Shown in pieces: positions 24,544-32,913 of a DNA stretch of 64,000 nucleotides. This DNA is from Hymenobacter cheonanensis. Its GTDB lineage: Bacteria; Bacteroidota; Bacteroidia; Cytophagales; Hymenobacteraceae. The stretch's first letter is position 1, and each line of letters opens with the position of its first letter. The notes beneath the pieces were generated by a model. The model did not search any database, was not told the origin of the DNA, and saw nothing but the letters and a program-made list of their open reading frames with translations. Made by a program: the position numbers and the translations under genes. The stretch lies in the NCBI RefSeq assembly GCF_030581075.1, contig NZ_JAUQSW010000005.1, positions 291,253-355,252 on the forward strand. Direction: 5' to 3'.

Positions 24544-26118
24544 ATGGAAACCGGATTTAGAAAGTGGATTATCGTCGTGACGGTGGTTTTCTGCTGCCTG
24601 CTGGAGCTGATTGACACCAGTATCGTGAACGTGGCCCTGACCCAGATGATGGGCAATCTTTCGGCCACGCAACAGGAAGTAAGCTGGGTTATCGCCTCCT
24701 ACGCCATTGCCAACGTAATTGTGATTCCGATGACCGGCTTTCTGGCCGAGCAGTTTGGGCGCCGCAACTACTACCTGGCTTCGGTTATTTTATTCACCCT
24801 GGCCTCCATGGCTTGCGGGCAAAGCACCACCTTGCCCGAACTGGTAATCTTCCGCTTTATTCAGGGCGTCGGCGGCGGGGCGCTCATGGCTACGTCGCAG
24901 GCTATTCTGATTGACACCTTTCCGCCCAAGCAGCTACCGCTCGGGCAGGCGCTGTTTGGCATGGGGGTTATCATCGGGCCCACTATCGGCCCCACGCTAG
25001 GGGGCGTTATTGTGGATAGCACCCTGGGCTGGCCCTGGATTTTTTACGTGAACGTGCCGGTGGGCATCCTGGCCAGCATCTTCACCATCCTGTTCATCCG
25101 CGACCCCGAGCGCATCAAAAACGCTATTCCGCGGCCCCTGCGCGATATCGACTGGGCGGGCGTCGGGCTGCTTATTCTGGGCGTGGGCTCGCTGCAATAC
25201 GTACTGGAGCAGGGCGAAACCAACGACTGGTTCGACGACAACGTCATCAAGCTGTTTAGTGTGCTGGCGGCCGTGGGGCTCATCGGCTTCATCTGGCGCG
25301 AGCTGACGGCCAAGGCGCCTATCGTAGACCTGCGGGTGCTGGCCAAGAGCCGCAACCTGGCCGTGGGCGCTTTCCTCTCGTTTGTGCTCGGCTTCGGGCT
25401 GTTTGCTTCCGTGTTTGTGTTCCCCATTTTCACGCAGCGCATTCTGGGTTTCTCGGCCGAGCAAACCGGCTGGATACTGCTGCCGGGTGCCCTAGCCTCG
25501 GGCTTTATGATGCCCATCGTGGGCCGTATGCTGATGGCGGGCATTCCGCAAAAAGCTATGCTGCCGGTGGGTTTCGCCATTTTCTTTGGCTTCACCTTCT
25601 GGATGGGCAGCCGTATTTCGCCCACGGCCGGCGAGCACGACTTCTTCTGGCCGCTCATTGTGCGGGGCGTGGGGCTGGGCCTCATCTTTATGCCCATCAC
25701 CACCATGAGCCTGGCGGGCCTGCAAGGCCGCGACGCCGGCCAGGCCGCCGGCCTCACCGGCATGATTCGCCAGCTAGGGGGCTCGTTTGGCGTGGCCATC
25801 GTGGGCACTTACCTAGAGCGCAGCATCCAGAATAACCGGGTGGCCCTGCTGCCCAATCTCTCGCTCTACAACCCCGAAACGGTGCAGCGCCTGCAAGGCT
25901 TCACCCAAAGCTTCATGGCGAAGGGCTACACCATGGCGCAGGCCCAGCAGCAGGCCTACGCCGCCATGGAAGGCATGCTCATGAAGCAGGTGTCGCTCAT
26001 CACCTACACCCAGATTTTCTACGCGCTGGGCTTCTTCTTTATCTCCTGCGTGCCGCTGATTGCCCTAGTGAAACGGGCAAAGACCGGCGAGAAAATCGAC
26101 CTCAACGCGGCCCACTAA
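24544..26118 (+). CDS. DHA2-family (EmrB/QacA-type) multidrug MFS transporter
   Basis: A 524-residue inner-membrane drug:proton antiporter of the 14-helix type. Visible signatures are LIDTSIVNVALTQMMG in helix 1 (motif D1), LAEQFGRRNYYLAS (motif A) and GPTIGPTLGGVIVD (motif C), with RFIQGVGGGALMA nearby. Together with the HlyD and TolC-type products upstream it should form an envelope-spanning export pump. The substrate is unknown. A terminator follows. Confidence 0.94.
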   Translation: METGFRKWIIVVTVVFCCLLELIDTSIVNVALTQMMGNLSATQQEVSWVIASYAIANVIVIPMTGFLAEQFGRRNYYLASVILFTLASMACGQSTTLPELVIFRFIQGVGGGALMATSQAILIDTFPPKQLPLGQALFGMGVIIGPTIGPTLGGVIVDSTLGWPWIFYVNVPVGILASIFTILFIRDPERIKNAIPRPLRDIDWAGVGLLILGVGSLQYVLEQGETNDWFDDNVIKLFSVLAAVGLIGFIWRELTAKAPIVDLRVLAKSRNLAVGAFLSFVLGFGLFASVFVFPIFTQRILGFSAEQTGWILLPGALASGFMMPIVGRMLMAGIPQKAMLPVGFAIFFGFTFWMGSRISPTAGEHDFFWPLIVRGVGLGLIFMPITTMSLAGLQGRDAGQAAGLTGMIRQLGGSFGVAIVGTYLERSIQNNRVALLPNLSLYNPETVQRLQGFTQSFMAKGYTMAQAQQQAYAAMEGMLMKQVSLITYTQIFYALGFFFISCVPLIALVKRAKTGEKIDLNAAH

Positions 26119-26192
26119 AAAGCGGCCCGTGTTTTGCAACTACCTATTGCACGTGGCTTACTTAGGTGACGATTATTAGGCACTAGGTTATA

Positions 26193-26230
26193 GAAAAGGG
26201 CTCCCGGCACTATGCCGGGAGCCCTTTTTG
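26193..26230. terminator. Intrinsic terminator of the efflux operon
   Basis: AAGGGCTCCCGGCA pairs with TGCCGGGAGCCCTT; A-tract before and T-tract after. It serves the efflux operon and the convergent lipoprotein gene. Confidence 0.88.
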
Positions 26231-26249
26231 CGTTAGCAAGGCCTAGCCA

Positions 26250-27281
26250 CTATTGATACTGAATGTAGAGCGGCGTGGGCTTGAAGTTGAGCGTGTCCAG
26301 CACTTCTTTGGGCGTGAAAATGTGGTGCGGAGCTTTGCGGGCATCGTACTCGTAGAACAGCTTGAGGCCCGTGTACTGCACCGGCTCCTTCTGCACGTAC
26401 GCCTTATAGGAGTCCTTCTTGAGGGTAGGGTCGCCCCAGCCGTCCATGTCCACAATCACCTGCACGCGCGGGTCGAGCTTGATGTTCTTGTAGTTAGTCA
26501 GCATACCCTTGGTAAAGCGGTGCACCATCAGAAGCTTGGGTGGCAAGTGGTTTTCGCTCACAATGCGGGCCAGAAAATTGATGGCGTAGTTCACGTCCTT
26601 GGCGTCGTAGGTACCAATTTTCTTGCCGGGGCGCACCCCCTTGGTTTGCATCGCAAACTCGGGGTCGATGCCCAAGTGAATGGTCGGGTCCTTCATGTAC
26701 TCGGCCAGCTTGGGCAGCTCGTGCGCCAGGTCGCTAAGGCCCACCTGCACGTCCATAAACAGGATGGCGTTTTTCTCCTTGGCCCAGGCGCGGGTTTCCT
26801 CAATAGTGCTCTTCGAGTTCATGAGGCGGTACTTGCCGTCGCCGGCGCTGCCCTGCGCCGTGATAGTGACGCTGTGCAGGCACGGCAGCACCGGCAGGCT
26901 AGGGTCGGCGGCCTGCCACTCCTTCAGCACCCCGTCAAACTTGCGCATCATCTGGGCCTTGGGCTCGCGGCCCAAAATGCCCATGCCCTTCGAGCGAATG
27001 TTACCGTAGAACGCCACAATGCGGTGGCCCGGAAGCAAAGCCCCCGGCAGCTGGCCGGTTTTTTTAGCAATGCTGTCGGCCTTGAGCGAGTCGCGGCGCA
27101 TGGCCTGCGCCTTCAGCTTCACGGTATCGAGGGGGGCCGGCTTGTTTTCGGTGGTGAGGGTGTCGGCACTGCCGGCCGCGCTTTCGCCCTGGCCCGAACG
27201 GTTGCAGGCGGTGAGACTCAGGCCGGCCAGCAGCCCCAGGCCCAGCGCACCGCGCCAAGCCGAATTAATACGTGAACGCAC
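26250..27281 (-). CDS. Lipoprotein of unknown function, probable TIM-barrel-like
   Basis: About 343 residues from GTG 27281 (MRSRINSAWRGALGLGLLAG), with the lipobox LTAC giving a lipidated cysteine. A charged linker follows, then a globular domain with repeating strand-helix units: RIVAFYGNIRSKGMGILG, ILFMDVQVGLSDL, IHLGIDPEFAM, KLLMVHRFTKGML and VQVIVDMDGWGD. It resembles a lipoprotein family also common in Actinobacteria; no catalytic residue set is claimed, though the acidic strand ends look like a hydrolase fold. An in-frame start at 27359 would place the signal sequence too far inside. Confidence 0.65.
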   Translation of the reverse strand: MRSRINSAWRGALGLGLLAGLSLTACNRSGQGESAAGSADTLTTENKPAPLDTVKLKAQAMRRDSLKADSIAKKTGQLPGALLPGHRIVAFYGNIRSKGMGILGREPKAQMMRKFDGVLKEWQAADPSLPVLPCLHSVTITAQGSAGDGKYRLMNSKSTIEETRAWAKEKNAILFMDVQVGLSDLAHELPKLAEYMKDPTIHLGIDPEFAMQTKGVRPGKKIGTYDAKDVNYAINFLARIVSENHLPPKLLMVHRFTKGMLTNYKNIKLDPRVQVIVDMDGWGDPTLKKDSYKAYVQKEPVQYTGLKLFYEYDARKAPHHIFTPKEVLDTLNFKPTPLYIQYQ

Positions 27282-27380
27282 TACAGTTGAGATGGGTAAA
27301 TGAGGGCGCAAGTTACGGCCCAGACCCAGGCCGGCAAGGCAACCCCGTGAAAGAGGCATGAAGCCCGCGCCCCCTGTTGC

Positions 27381-28103
27381 TCAGCTAGCCCGCAGCTGGC
27401 GCTTATAAAGCTGCACCGTATTTTCCAAACCCAGGTACAGCGCATCGGCCACCAGCGCGTGCCCAATGCTTACTTCCTGCAATCCTGGCAGCTCCTGGGC
27501 CAGGTAGGCCAGGTTCTCGAGGTCGAGGTCGTGGCCGGCGTTCAGGCCCAGGCCGGCGGCCACGGCGGCGCGGGCCGTGTCGCGGTAGGGCAGCACGGCA
27601 GCGGCACGGTCGGTGGCGTAGTGGCGGGCGTAGGCCTCGGTATACAGCTCGATGCGATGGGTGCCGGTGTGGGCGGCGGCATCAATCAGGCTAGGGTCGG
27701 GGTCGAGGAAGATGCTTACGCGGGCGCCGTAGCTTTTCAGCTCGGCCACCACCTCGCGCAAAAAGCCTTGGTGCTTTACCACGTTCCAGCCGGCGTTGGA
27801 GGTAATGGCGTCGGGCGCATCGGGCACCAGCGTTACCTGCTCGGGGCGCACCTCGCGGCACAGAGCCAGAAAGTCGGGCGTGGGGTTGCCCTCCACGTTG
27901 AGTTCCGTCGTGACGACACTCTTGAGGTTGCGCACATCGTCGTAGCGAATGTGGCGCTCGTCGGGGCGCGGGTGCACCGTAATGCCTTCGGCCCCAAAGC
28001 GCTCGATGTCGCGGGCAGCTTGCAGCAAATCGGGGCGGGCGTGCAGGCCCCGCGCGTTGCGCAGGGTGGCAATTTTGTTGATGTTAACGCTCAGCTTAAT
28101 CAC
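27381..28103 (-). CDS. pdxJ: Pyridoxine 5'-phosphate synthase
   Basis: PdxJ condenses 1-deoxyxylulose-5-phosphate with 3-amino-2-oxopropyl phosphate to give pyridoxine 5'-phosphate. The 240-residue protein starts [18 protein letters not shown] and carries [28 protein letters not shown] and the glycine-rich [10 protein letters not shown] phosphate site. The homologous start is a GTG at 28103 that lies inside a family C repeat; the frame stays open upstream to 28259, but the extra 52 residues look unlike the family. No other pyridoxine gene is near. Confidence 0.94.
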   Translation of the reverse strand: MIKLSVNINKIATLRNARGLHARPDLLQAARDIERFGAEGITVHPRPDERHIRYDDVRNLKSVVTTELNVEGNPTPDFLALCREVRPEQVTLVPDAPDAITSNAGWNVVKHQGFLREVVAELKSYGARVSIFLDPDPSLIDAAAHTGTHRIELYTEAYARHYATDRAAAVLPYRDTARAAVAAGLGLNAGHDLDLENLAYLAQELPGLQEVSIGHALVADALYLGLENTVQLYKRQLRAS

Positions 28104-28163
28104 GGATGACACTGATTTTAGACGGATTTGGCTTGCGCCTTCCTTCGGTTCACGGATTTTGTA
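28099..28163. repeat. Family C repeat copy overlapping the pdxJ start
   Basis: Units reading ATCACGGATGACACTGATTT and, after an interruption, TTCACGGATTTTGTAG match the arms at 12936-13117. The pdxJ start codon, read on the minus strand, is part of this repeat. Confidence 0.75.
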
Positions 28164-28266
28164 GTCGGCCCTGGCCAGTAGATGAGGGCTAGCCAGCGGC
28201 GGCGCAAGGTACATTTGCCGGCCGCCCTGGCCCGGCGGGCTTTCCTTATACTTAACCACTCACCGT

Positions 28267-29292
28267 ATGGCTGGTTTGCTTCGCTTGCCGGCCCGGCTAG
28301 GGCCTGGGTTGCTGTTTGGGCTGCTGGCGGCGGGCATTATTGCCACCGAATATGCGGTGGTGCACCGGGCTGATTTTGGCCAGCACCCGGCCTTGCCCCC
28401 AGCCGTGGCCGCCGACCTGCTGCTGGTGCTGCCGGGCTTGTTTTATTTGTGCGTAGTGCGGCGCTACCAACTGTCCATCAGCACGGTAGCTGCGGCCTTT
28501 GGTGGGGGGCTAGCCCTGAGCCATTGGCTGCTGCCGGCCACGGCGCTGCCGCTGCTGGCCTGGGCCGGCCGGCTGGCGGCGGTGGGCGAAGTGGCCACCG
28601 TAGCCTACGCCGGGGTGCGGGTGCGGCGCATCTGGCGCGGCTACCAGGCCGCCCGCTCGCAGTCGGCCGATTTTATCGGGAATCTGCGGGCGGCTACCCA
28701 GCCGGTGCTGGGCCGCCTCACCGAGGCTATTATCACCGAGGTAGCGGTGCTGCGCTACGCGCTGCTAGGCCCGTGGGCGCGGCCCGAAGTGGCAGTGGGT
28801 GAGGTGCCCTTCACCACCTATCGCCAATCGGGCTTTGCCGCGCTGCTGGCCACTTTTGCCGGACTAAGCGTGCTGGAAATGGCTGTGGCGCACCTATTGG
28901 TAGGGCACTGGTGGCCCACGGCCGCGTGGTGGCTCACGGGCCTGAGCGCCTACACGCTGCTGTGGCTGGGGGCGCACGGGCAGGCAGTGCGCTGCCGGCC
29001 GGTGCTGCGCACGCCAAAGGCGCTGGTGGTGCGGGTGGGGCTGGCGTGGCACGCGGCCATCCCCTACGAGCAGCTCCTGAGCGTCGAGCTGCTCACCGAT
29101 GCCCCCGCCCCGGCGCCCGGCCTGCTTAACACCGCCCGGCTCTTGCTGGCGCCGCCCAACCTGTTGCTTACCCTGGCCGCGCCGCTAGTGGTGCAGGGCC
29201 CGTATGGGCTGCGCCGCCCCGTGCGCCGCCTGGCTATTTACGTAGACGAGCCGGCGGCCCTGCGCCAGCTGGTGGCCGCATCCCGGGCCTAG
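28267..29292 (+). CDS. Membrane protein of unknown function
   Basis: A 341-residue protein beginning MAGLLRLPARLGPGLLFGLL. About seven hydrophobic segments cover residues 12-120 and 190-240, with a soluble central part and a C-terminal part that again becomes hydrophobic around 285-305. No motif is recognised. The gene lies divergent from pdxJ and upstream of yqeY with a 63-bp gap. Start and frame are supported by consistent codon use across the whole length. Confidence 0.72.
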   Translation: MAGLLRLPARLGPGLLFGLLAAGIIATEYAVVHRADFGQHPALPPAVAADLLLVLPGLFYLCVVRRYQLSISTVAAAFGGGLALSHWLLPATALPLLAWAGRLAAVGEVATVAYAGVRVRRIWRGYQAARSQSADFIGNLRAATQPVLGRLTEAIITEVAVLRYALLGPWARPEVAVGEVPFTTYRQSGFAALLATFAGLSVLEMAVAHLLVGHWWPTAAWWLTGLSAYTLLWLGAHGQAVRCRPVLRTPKALVVRVGLAWHAAIPYEQLLSVELLTDAPAPAPGLLNTARLLLAPPNLLLTLAAPLVVQGPYGLRRPVRRLAIYVDEPAALRQLVAASRA

Positions 29293-29355
29293 TCGTTATT
29301 TTACCTGTGGCGAGCGGCTCTGCTGCCCGTCGCTTTTACTTTTCCCACTCCCAAA

Positions 29356-29820
29356 ATGCCTCTTAAAGAAACCATCGACGCCGGCATCAAGCAAGCTATG
29401 CTGGCCAAAGACAAAGTGCGCCTCACGGCTTTGCGCTCCATCAAATCGCAGATTTTGCTGGCCGAAACGGCCGAAGGCGCCAGCGCCACCGGCCTCAGCG
29501 CCGACCAGGAGCAGAAGCTGCTCATCAAAGCCGCCAAGCAGCGCCGCGACTCGGCCGCTACGTATAAAGAGCAGTTTCGCTCGGACCTCGAAGAAACCGA
29601 GCTGGCCGAACTTGCCATTATCGAGGAGTTTTTGCCTCAGCAGCTCTCTGAGGCCGACCTTGTGGAGAAGCTCGTGGGCATTATTCAGCGCGTGGGCGCC
29701 ACCGGCCCCTCCGACCTGGGCAAGGTGATGGGCGTAGCCGCCCGCGAGCTGGCCGGCCAGGCCGACGGCAAAGCCATCTCGCAAACCGTGAGCAGCCTGC
29801 TGAATAACACCAATTTTTAA
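29356..29820 (+). CDS. yqeY: GatB/YqeY-domain protein
   Basis: A 154-residue protein starting MPLKETIDAGIKQAMLAKDK. The YqeY pattern is clear: RLTALRSIKSQILLAE, then KAAKQRRDSAATYKEQFR, LAIIEEFLPQQLSE and GKVMGVAARELAGQADGK. This domain is also found in GatB of the tRNA amidotransferase and is thought to bind tRNA or charged tRNA. Length is normal for the stand-alone form. Confidence 0.94.
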   Translation: MPLKETIDAGIKQAMLAKDKVRLTALRSIKSQILLAETAEGASATGLSADQEQKLLIKAAKQRRDSAATYKEQFRSDLEETELAELAIIEEFLPQQLSEADLVEKLVGIIQRVGATGPSDLGKVMGVAARELAGQADGKAISQTVSSLLNNTNF

Positions 29821-29828
29821 TTGTCGCT

Positions 29829-29901
29829 GGTTAGTTGTTGGTTGCTAGGGTATAATCGCCTGCGGTATGCCTCAGAAATGGCAATCAACAACTAACAAGC
29901 C
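29829..29901. repeat. Short inverted repeat between yqeY and cvpA-like gene
   Basis: GGTTAGTTGTTGGTTGC and GCAATCAACAACTAACAAGCC are inverted copies with one or two changes, 36 bases apart. It may form a hairpin in the intercistronic RNA. Confidence 0.65.
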
Positions 29902-29917
29902 ACAAGTAGATTGACGC

Positions 29918-30439
29918 ATGACTGCGCTCGACATCCTGCTGCTGCTGCCGCTGGCCGTGGGCACCGTGAAAGGCTACCGGCGCGGGCTGGTGCTGGAAGC
30001 AGTGTCGCTGCTGGCGTTTGTGCTAGGGGTGGTAGGTGGGCTAAGCCTGCTGAGCGCCGCCATTCCGGTGGTGCGCTCGTACCTGGGCGAGCTGTTTGGG
30101 CTACTGCCGCTGGTGGCGTTTTTGCTGGTGCTCGTGGCCATTATGTGGGGCGTGCACCTGGTAGGGGGGCTAGTGAAAAAGGCCGTGCACCTCACCCCAC
30201 TAGGCATGCTGGATAACCTGCTGGGCGCCGCGGCCGGCGGCCTCAAGTGGCTGCTGGGCCTGAGCCTGCTGCTGCACGGCACGGCCCTGGCGGGCCTGCC
30301 GCTGCTGGCGCCCGGCCTTGTGGCGGGTTCGGTGGTGCTGCCCTGGGTGCAGGCGGCCACGCCGCTGGCCTTGCAAATCACGGGCTACGTGCTGCCCTTC
30401 AGCCACAACCTGCTGGCCCGCCTCAAGGGAGCCATGTAG
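29918..30439 (+). CDS. CvpA-family inner-membrane protein
   Basis: A 173-residue protein with four hydrophobic segments and the CvpA opening TALDILLLLPLAVGTVKGYRRG. The GMLDNLLGAAAGGLKW segment after the third helix is the second conserved part. CvpA proteins are linked to colicin V production and envelope stress in E. coli; the molecular role is not settled. Its place between yqeY and a glutamine amidotransferase gene gives no firm clue. Confidence 0.88.
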   Translation: MTALDILLLLPLAVGTVKGYRRGLVLEAVSLLAFVLGVVGGLSLLSAAIPVVRSYLGELFGLLPLVAFLLVLVAIMWGVHLVGGLVKKAVHLTPLGMLDNLLGAAAGGLKWLLGLSLLLHGTALAGLPLLAPGLVAGSVVLPWVQAATPLALQITGYVLPFSHNLLARLKGAM

Positions 30440-30517
30440 CAAGTTGCTTCCTACGTGTCTGCCAGTCGTTTGCTGGCTGCCAGAACCGTTGAATGACACT
30501 AACAACAAACAACAAAT

Positions 30518-31102
30518 TTGACGCTGCTGCTGCTCGATAATTTCGATTCCTTTACCCACACGCTAGCCGACTACCTGCGCCAGCTAGGGGCTGAAGTGCT
30601 GGTGCGCCGCAACGACGTGCCGCTGGCCGAGCTGCGGCAGCTGTCGTTTCAGGGTATTGTGCTGTCGCCAGGCCCTGGCTCGCCCGCCGCGGCGGGCAAT
30701 TTGCTGGCCGTCATTGAGGCGTATCACGTGCAAGTTCCCATGTTGGGCGTGTGCCTGGGGCAGCAGGCGCTGGGCGAGTTTTTTGGGGCTAGCCTGCGCC
30801 GGGCGGCCCGGCCCTGGCACGGCAAGGTGTCCGAGATAGAGCTGCTGGGCGATGACCCCTGGCTGGCCGGGCTGCCCCGCCGCCAGCCCGTAACGCGCTA
30901 CCACTCGTTGGCTTTGGAGGCCAGCACCTTGCCCGCCAGCCTGCGGCCGCTGGCCATCACGGCCGATACCGACCGCGAGCTGATGGCCCTGCGCCACGCC
31001 ACGCTGCCGCTCTACGGCGTGCAGTTTCACCCCGAGGCGCTGCTCACCACCTACGGCTTGCGCTGGCTGGCAAATTGGATAGCCTGTTGTAACATTGCAT
31101 AG
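30518..31102 (+). CDS. Class-I glutamine amidotransferase, anthranilate/aminodeoxychorismate synthase component II
   Basis: A 194-residue stand-alone amidotransferase that starts at a TTG (MTLLLLDNFDSFTHTL). The nucleophile lies in GVCLGQQALGE (C79); the catalytic pair is in FHPEALL (H171, E173). The opening LLLLDNFDSF and SPGPGSP motif place it in the TrpG/PabA group, which delivers ammonia to chorismate-using synthases for tryptophan or folate. The partner subunit is not in the window, so which pathway it serves is open. Confidence 0.9.
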   Translation: MTLLLLDNFDSFTHTLADYLRQLGAEVLVRRNDVPLAELRQLSFQGIVLSPGPGSPAAAGNLLAVIEAYHVQVPMLGVCLGQQALGEFFGASLRRAARPWHGKVSEIELLGDDPWLAGLPRRQPVTRYHSLALEASTLPASLRPLAITADTDRELMALRHATLPLYGVQFHPEALLTTYGLRWLANWIACCNIA

Positions 31103-31204
31103 GTTGATTTTTCGCTGCTAGGCCGGCTTTCGCGCCCCCGGTTTCCCGGGCCGCTGAGGGTCAGTAGCCAAGGACGAAAAAACGAAATCACTAAGCCGAA
31201 AATT

Positions 31205-32005
31205 ATGGAGCTACGCCGCCAGCAGCAACACGGGTTTGACTACGTCGACGAGGGCCAGGGGCCGGTGTTGCTGCTGCTTCACGGGCTATTCGGGGCGCTC
31301 AGCAACTGGCACGACGTAGTAGCAGAGTTCTCGGCCGAGTACCGCGTGGTCATCCCGGTACTACCCGTTTATGACATGCCGCTGCTGCAAGCCACGGTGC
31401 CGGGCCTGGTGGCCTATGTGGAAAACTTTGTGGATAAGCTGCAATTGCCCCGCGACTTCACACTGCTAGGCAATTCGCTGGGCGGCCACGTGGCGCTGGT
31501 GTATACGCTTAAAAACCCCGGCCGCGTGCGCCAGCTGGTGCTTACGGGCAGCAGCGGCCTGTTTGAGGACGGCATGGGCGGCTCGTTTCCGAAGCGCGGC
31601 GACTACAACTTTGTGCGCGAGCGGGTGGGCTACACGTTCTACAACCCTAGCGTAGCCACCAAGGAGCTGGTCGATGAGGTATTTGCCGTCACCAACTCCA
31701 ACGCTAAGTGCCTGCGCATGATTAGTATTGCGCGCTCGGCCCAGCACCACAACCTGGCCGGCGACCTGCACCGCATCGCGGTACCCGTGCTGCTGGTGTG
31801 GGGCCTCAACGACACCATAACGCCGCCCTCCGTGGCCCACGACTTCGGGCGCCTGCTGCCGCAAGCCGAGCTGCGCTTTCTTGACCACTGCGGCCATGCC
31901 CCCATGATGGAGCGGCCGGCGGGCTTCAATCGGTACCTGGCCAGCTTCATGCGCCGCACCACGGCGCAGCTTTCGCCGGTGGCCGCTATCGGCTCGGCGC
32001 GCTAG
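31205..32005 (+). CDS. Alpha/beta-fold hydrolase
   Basis: A 266-residue soluble hydrolase. The oxyanion-hole motif LLLLHGLFG, nucleophile elbow GNSLGG (S91), acid WGLNDTITP (D203) and histidine DHCGHAPMMERP (H231) form a full catalytic triad in the right order. A helical cap lies between about 118 and 190. The substrate cannot be told from the sequence. The gene is followed by a gap of 221 bp with no recognised feature (32006-32226). Confidence 0.93.
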   Translation: MELRRQQQHGFDYVDEGQGPVLLLLHGLFGALSNWHDVVAEFSAEYRVVIPVLPVYDMPLLQATVPGLVAYVENFVDKLQLPRDFTLLGNSLGGHVALVYTLKNPGRVRQLVLTGSSGLFEDGMGGSFPKRGDYNFVRERVGYTFYNPSVATKELVDEVFAVTNSNAKCLRMISIARSAQHHNLAGDLHRIAVPVLLVWGLNDTITPPSVAHDFGRLLPQAELRFLDHCGHAPMMERPAGFNRYLASFMRRTTAQLSPVAAIGSAR

Positions 32006-32226
32006 CTGGTATATTGGCCGATACTAGGCGCGTTTTTTGCCTTAAACTGGCAACCTTTCCCACCCGTTAGTAGTCCTATCCGTGCATCCCCGCGCAAGGC
32101 GTGGCGCCCGGCTGCCGTTGGCCGCCGCCCCCTAGTCCACTGGGCCCCCGGCGCTCGCCAGGGCCGGTCGCTTGTCTCGGATTGGCTGGTATTCTCTTTA
32201 TTACCCGCTATTTAGCTTGTGTATTT

Positions 32227-32904
32227 ATGCCTGCCCTACTCGCCGAAGACCTTCTCAATCAGATGATTCCGCCGCTGAAGGGCACCGACACGACCGCTAA
32301 GGCCGCTAGGTGGCTGGAGGAGTTTCATGTGAGCCAGCTGCCGGTGGTGGCCGGGCGGCAGTACCGCGGCCTCATCACCGAGCACGACCTGGCCGACTAC
32401 GAAAACCCCGATACCCAGCTGGCCGAGCTGCCGCTGGGCTACGCCAATGTGCACGTGCAGCACGACCAGCACTTTTACCGGGTGATGGAGCTGGCCATTG
32501 AGCAAAAAATCCAGCTCGTACCCGTGCTCGACGAGCAGCAAGAGTACGCGGGCGTGGTAACCGTAAGCGATGCGCTGGCCGCCTTCGGGCCGGTGCCCGG
32601 CGTGGCAGGCCAGGGCAGCATTCTGGTACTCACGATGGAAGAGCGCGATTATTCGCTTTCGCAAATCAGCCGCTACGTAGAGGAGAACAACGCCAAAATT
32701 CTGTCGGCCCACGTTATTGCCGACGAGCACGACCCCTACCGCATTCGCCTCACGCTGCGCCTCAACACCGATAACCTGGCCCGCATCACGGCCACGCTCG
32801 AGCGGTTTGGCTACGTAGTATCGGCCCAGTTTAGCGGCACGCCCGCCGTGGGCGACGACGAGCAGGAGCGCTTCGACGCGTTGCTGCGCTACCTCAGCGT
32901 CTAA
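32227..32904 (+). CDS. CBS-domain protein with C-terminal ACT-like region
   Basis: A 225-residue protein starting MPALLAEDLLNQMIPPLKGT. Two CBS motifs form a Bateman module: VSQLPVVAGRQYRGLITEHD and IQLVPVLDEQQEYAGVVTVSD. The last 90 residues (SILVLTMEERDYSLSQISRY to YVVSAQFSGT) look like an ACT-type regulatory fold. Such proteins bind adenosine-containing ligands. The frame is open upstream, but the GC-rich region before 32227 looks non-coding. It heads the envelope block on the same strand as the Omp85 and nadK genes. Confidence 0.86.
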   Translation: MPALLAEDLLNQMIPPLKGTDTTAKAARWLEEFHVSQLPVVAGRQYRGLITEHDLADYENPDTQLAELPLGYANVHVQHDQHFYRVMELAIEQKIQLVPVLDEQQEYAGVVTVSDALAAFGPVPGVAGQGSILVLTMEERDYSLSQISRYVEENNAKILSAHVIADEHDPYRIRLTLRLNTDNLARITATLERFGYVVSAQFSGTPAVGDDEQERFDALLRYLSV

Positions 32905-32909
32905 CTTTG
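32902..32909 (+). promoter_or_regulatory. -7 promoter box 4 nt before the Omp85-like start
   Basis: TAACTTTG, overlapping the stop codon of the CBS gene, ends 4 nt before GTG 32914. A TTG 18 nt upstream (32881-32883) fits the -33 element. A leaderless GTG mRNA is likely. Confidence 0.55.
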
Positions 32910-32913
32910 CGGG

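Noticed and set aside
26253..27275. Open frame of 340 codons on the plus strand over the lipoprotein gene
   Set aside because: The minus-strand frame has a lipobox and ordered strand-helix motifs; the plus frame has none and is a shadow.
31103..31204. Possible tRNA or small RNA between the amidotransferase and hydrolase genes
   Set aside because: No cloverleaf, anticodon arm or terminator could be traced; only a GC-rich patch is seen.
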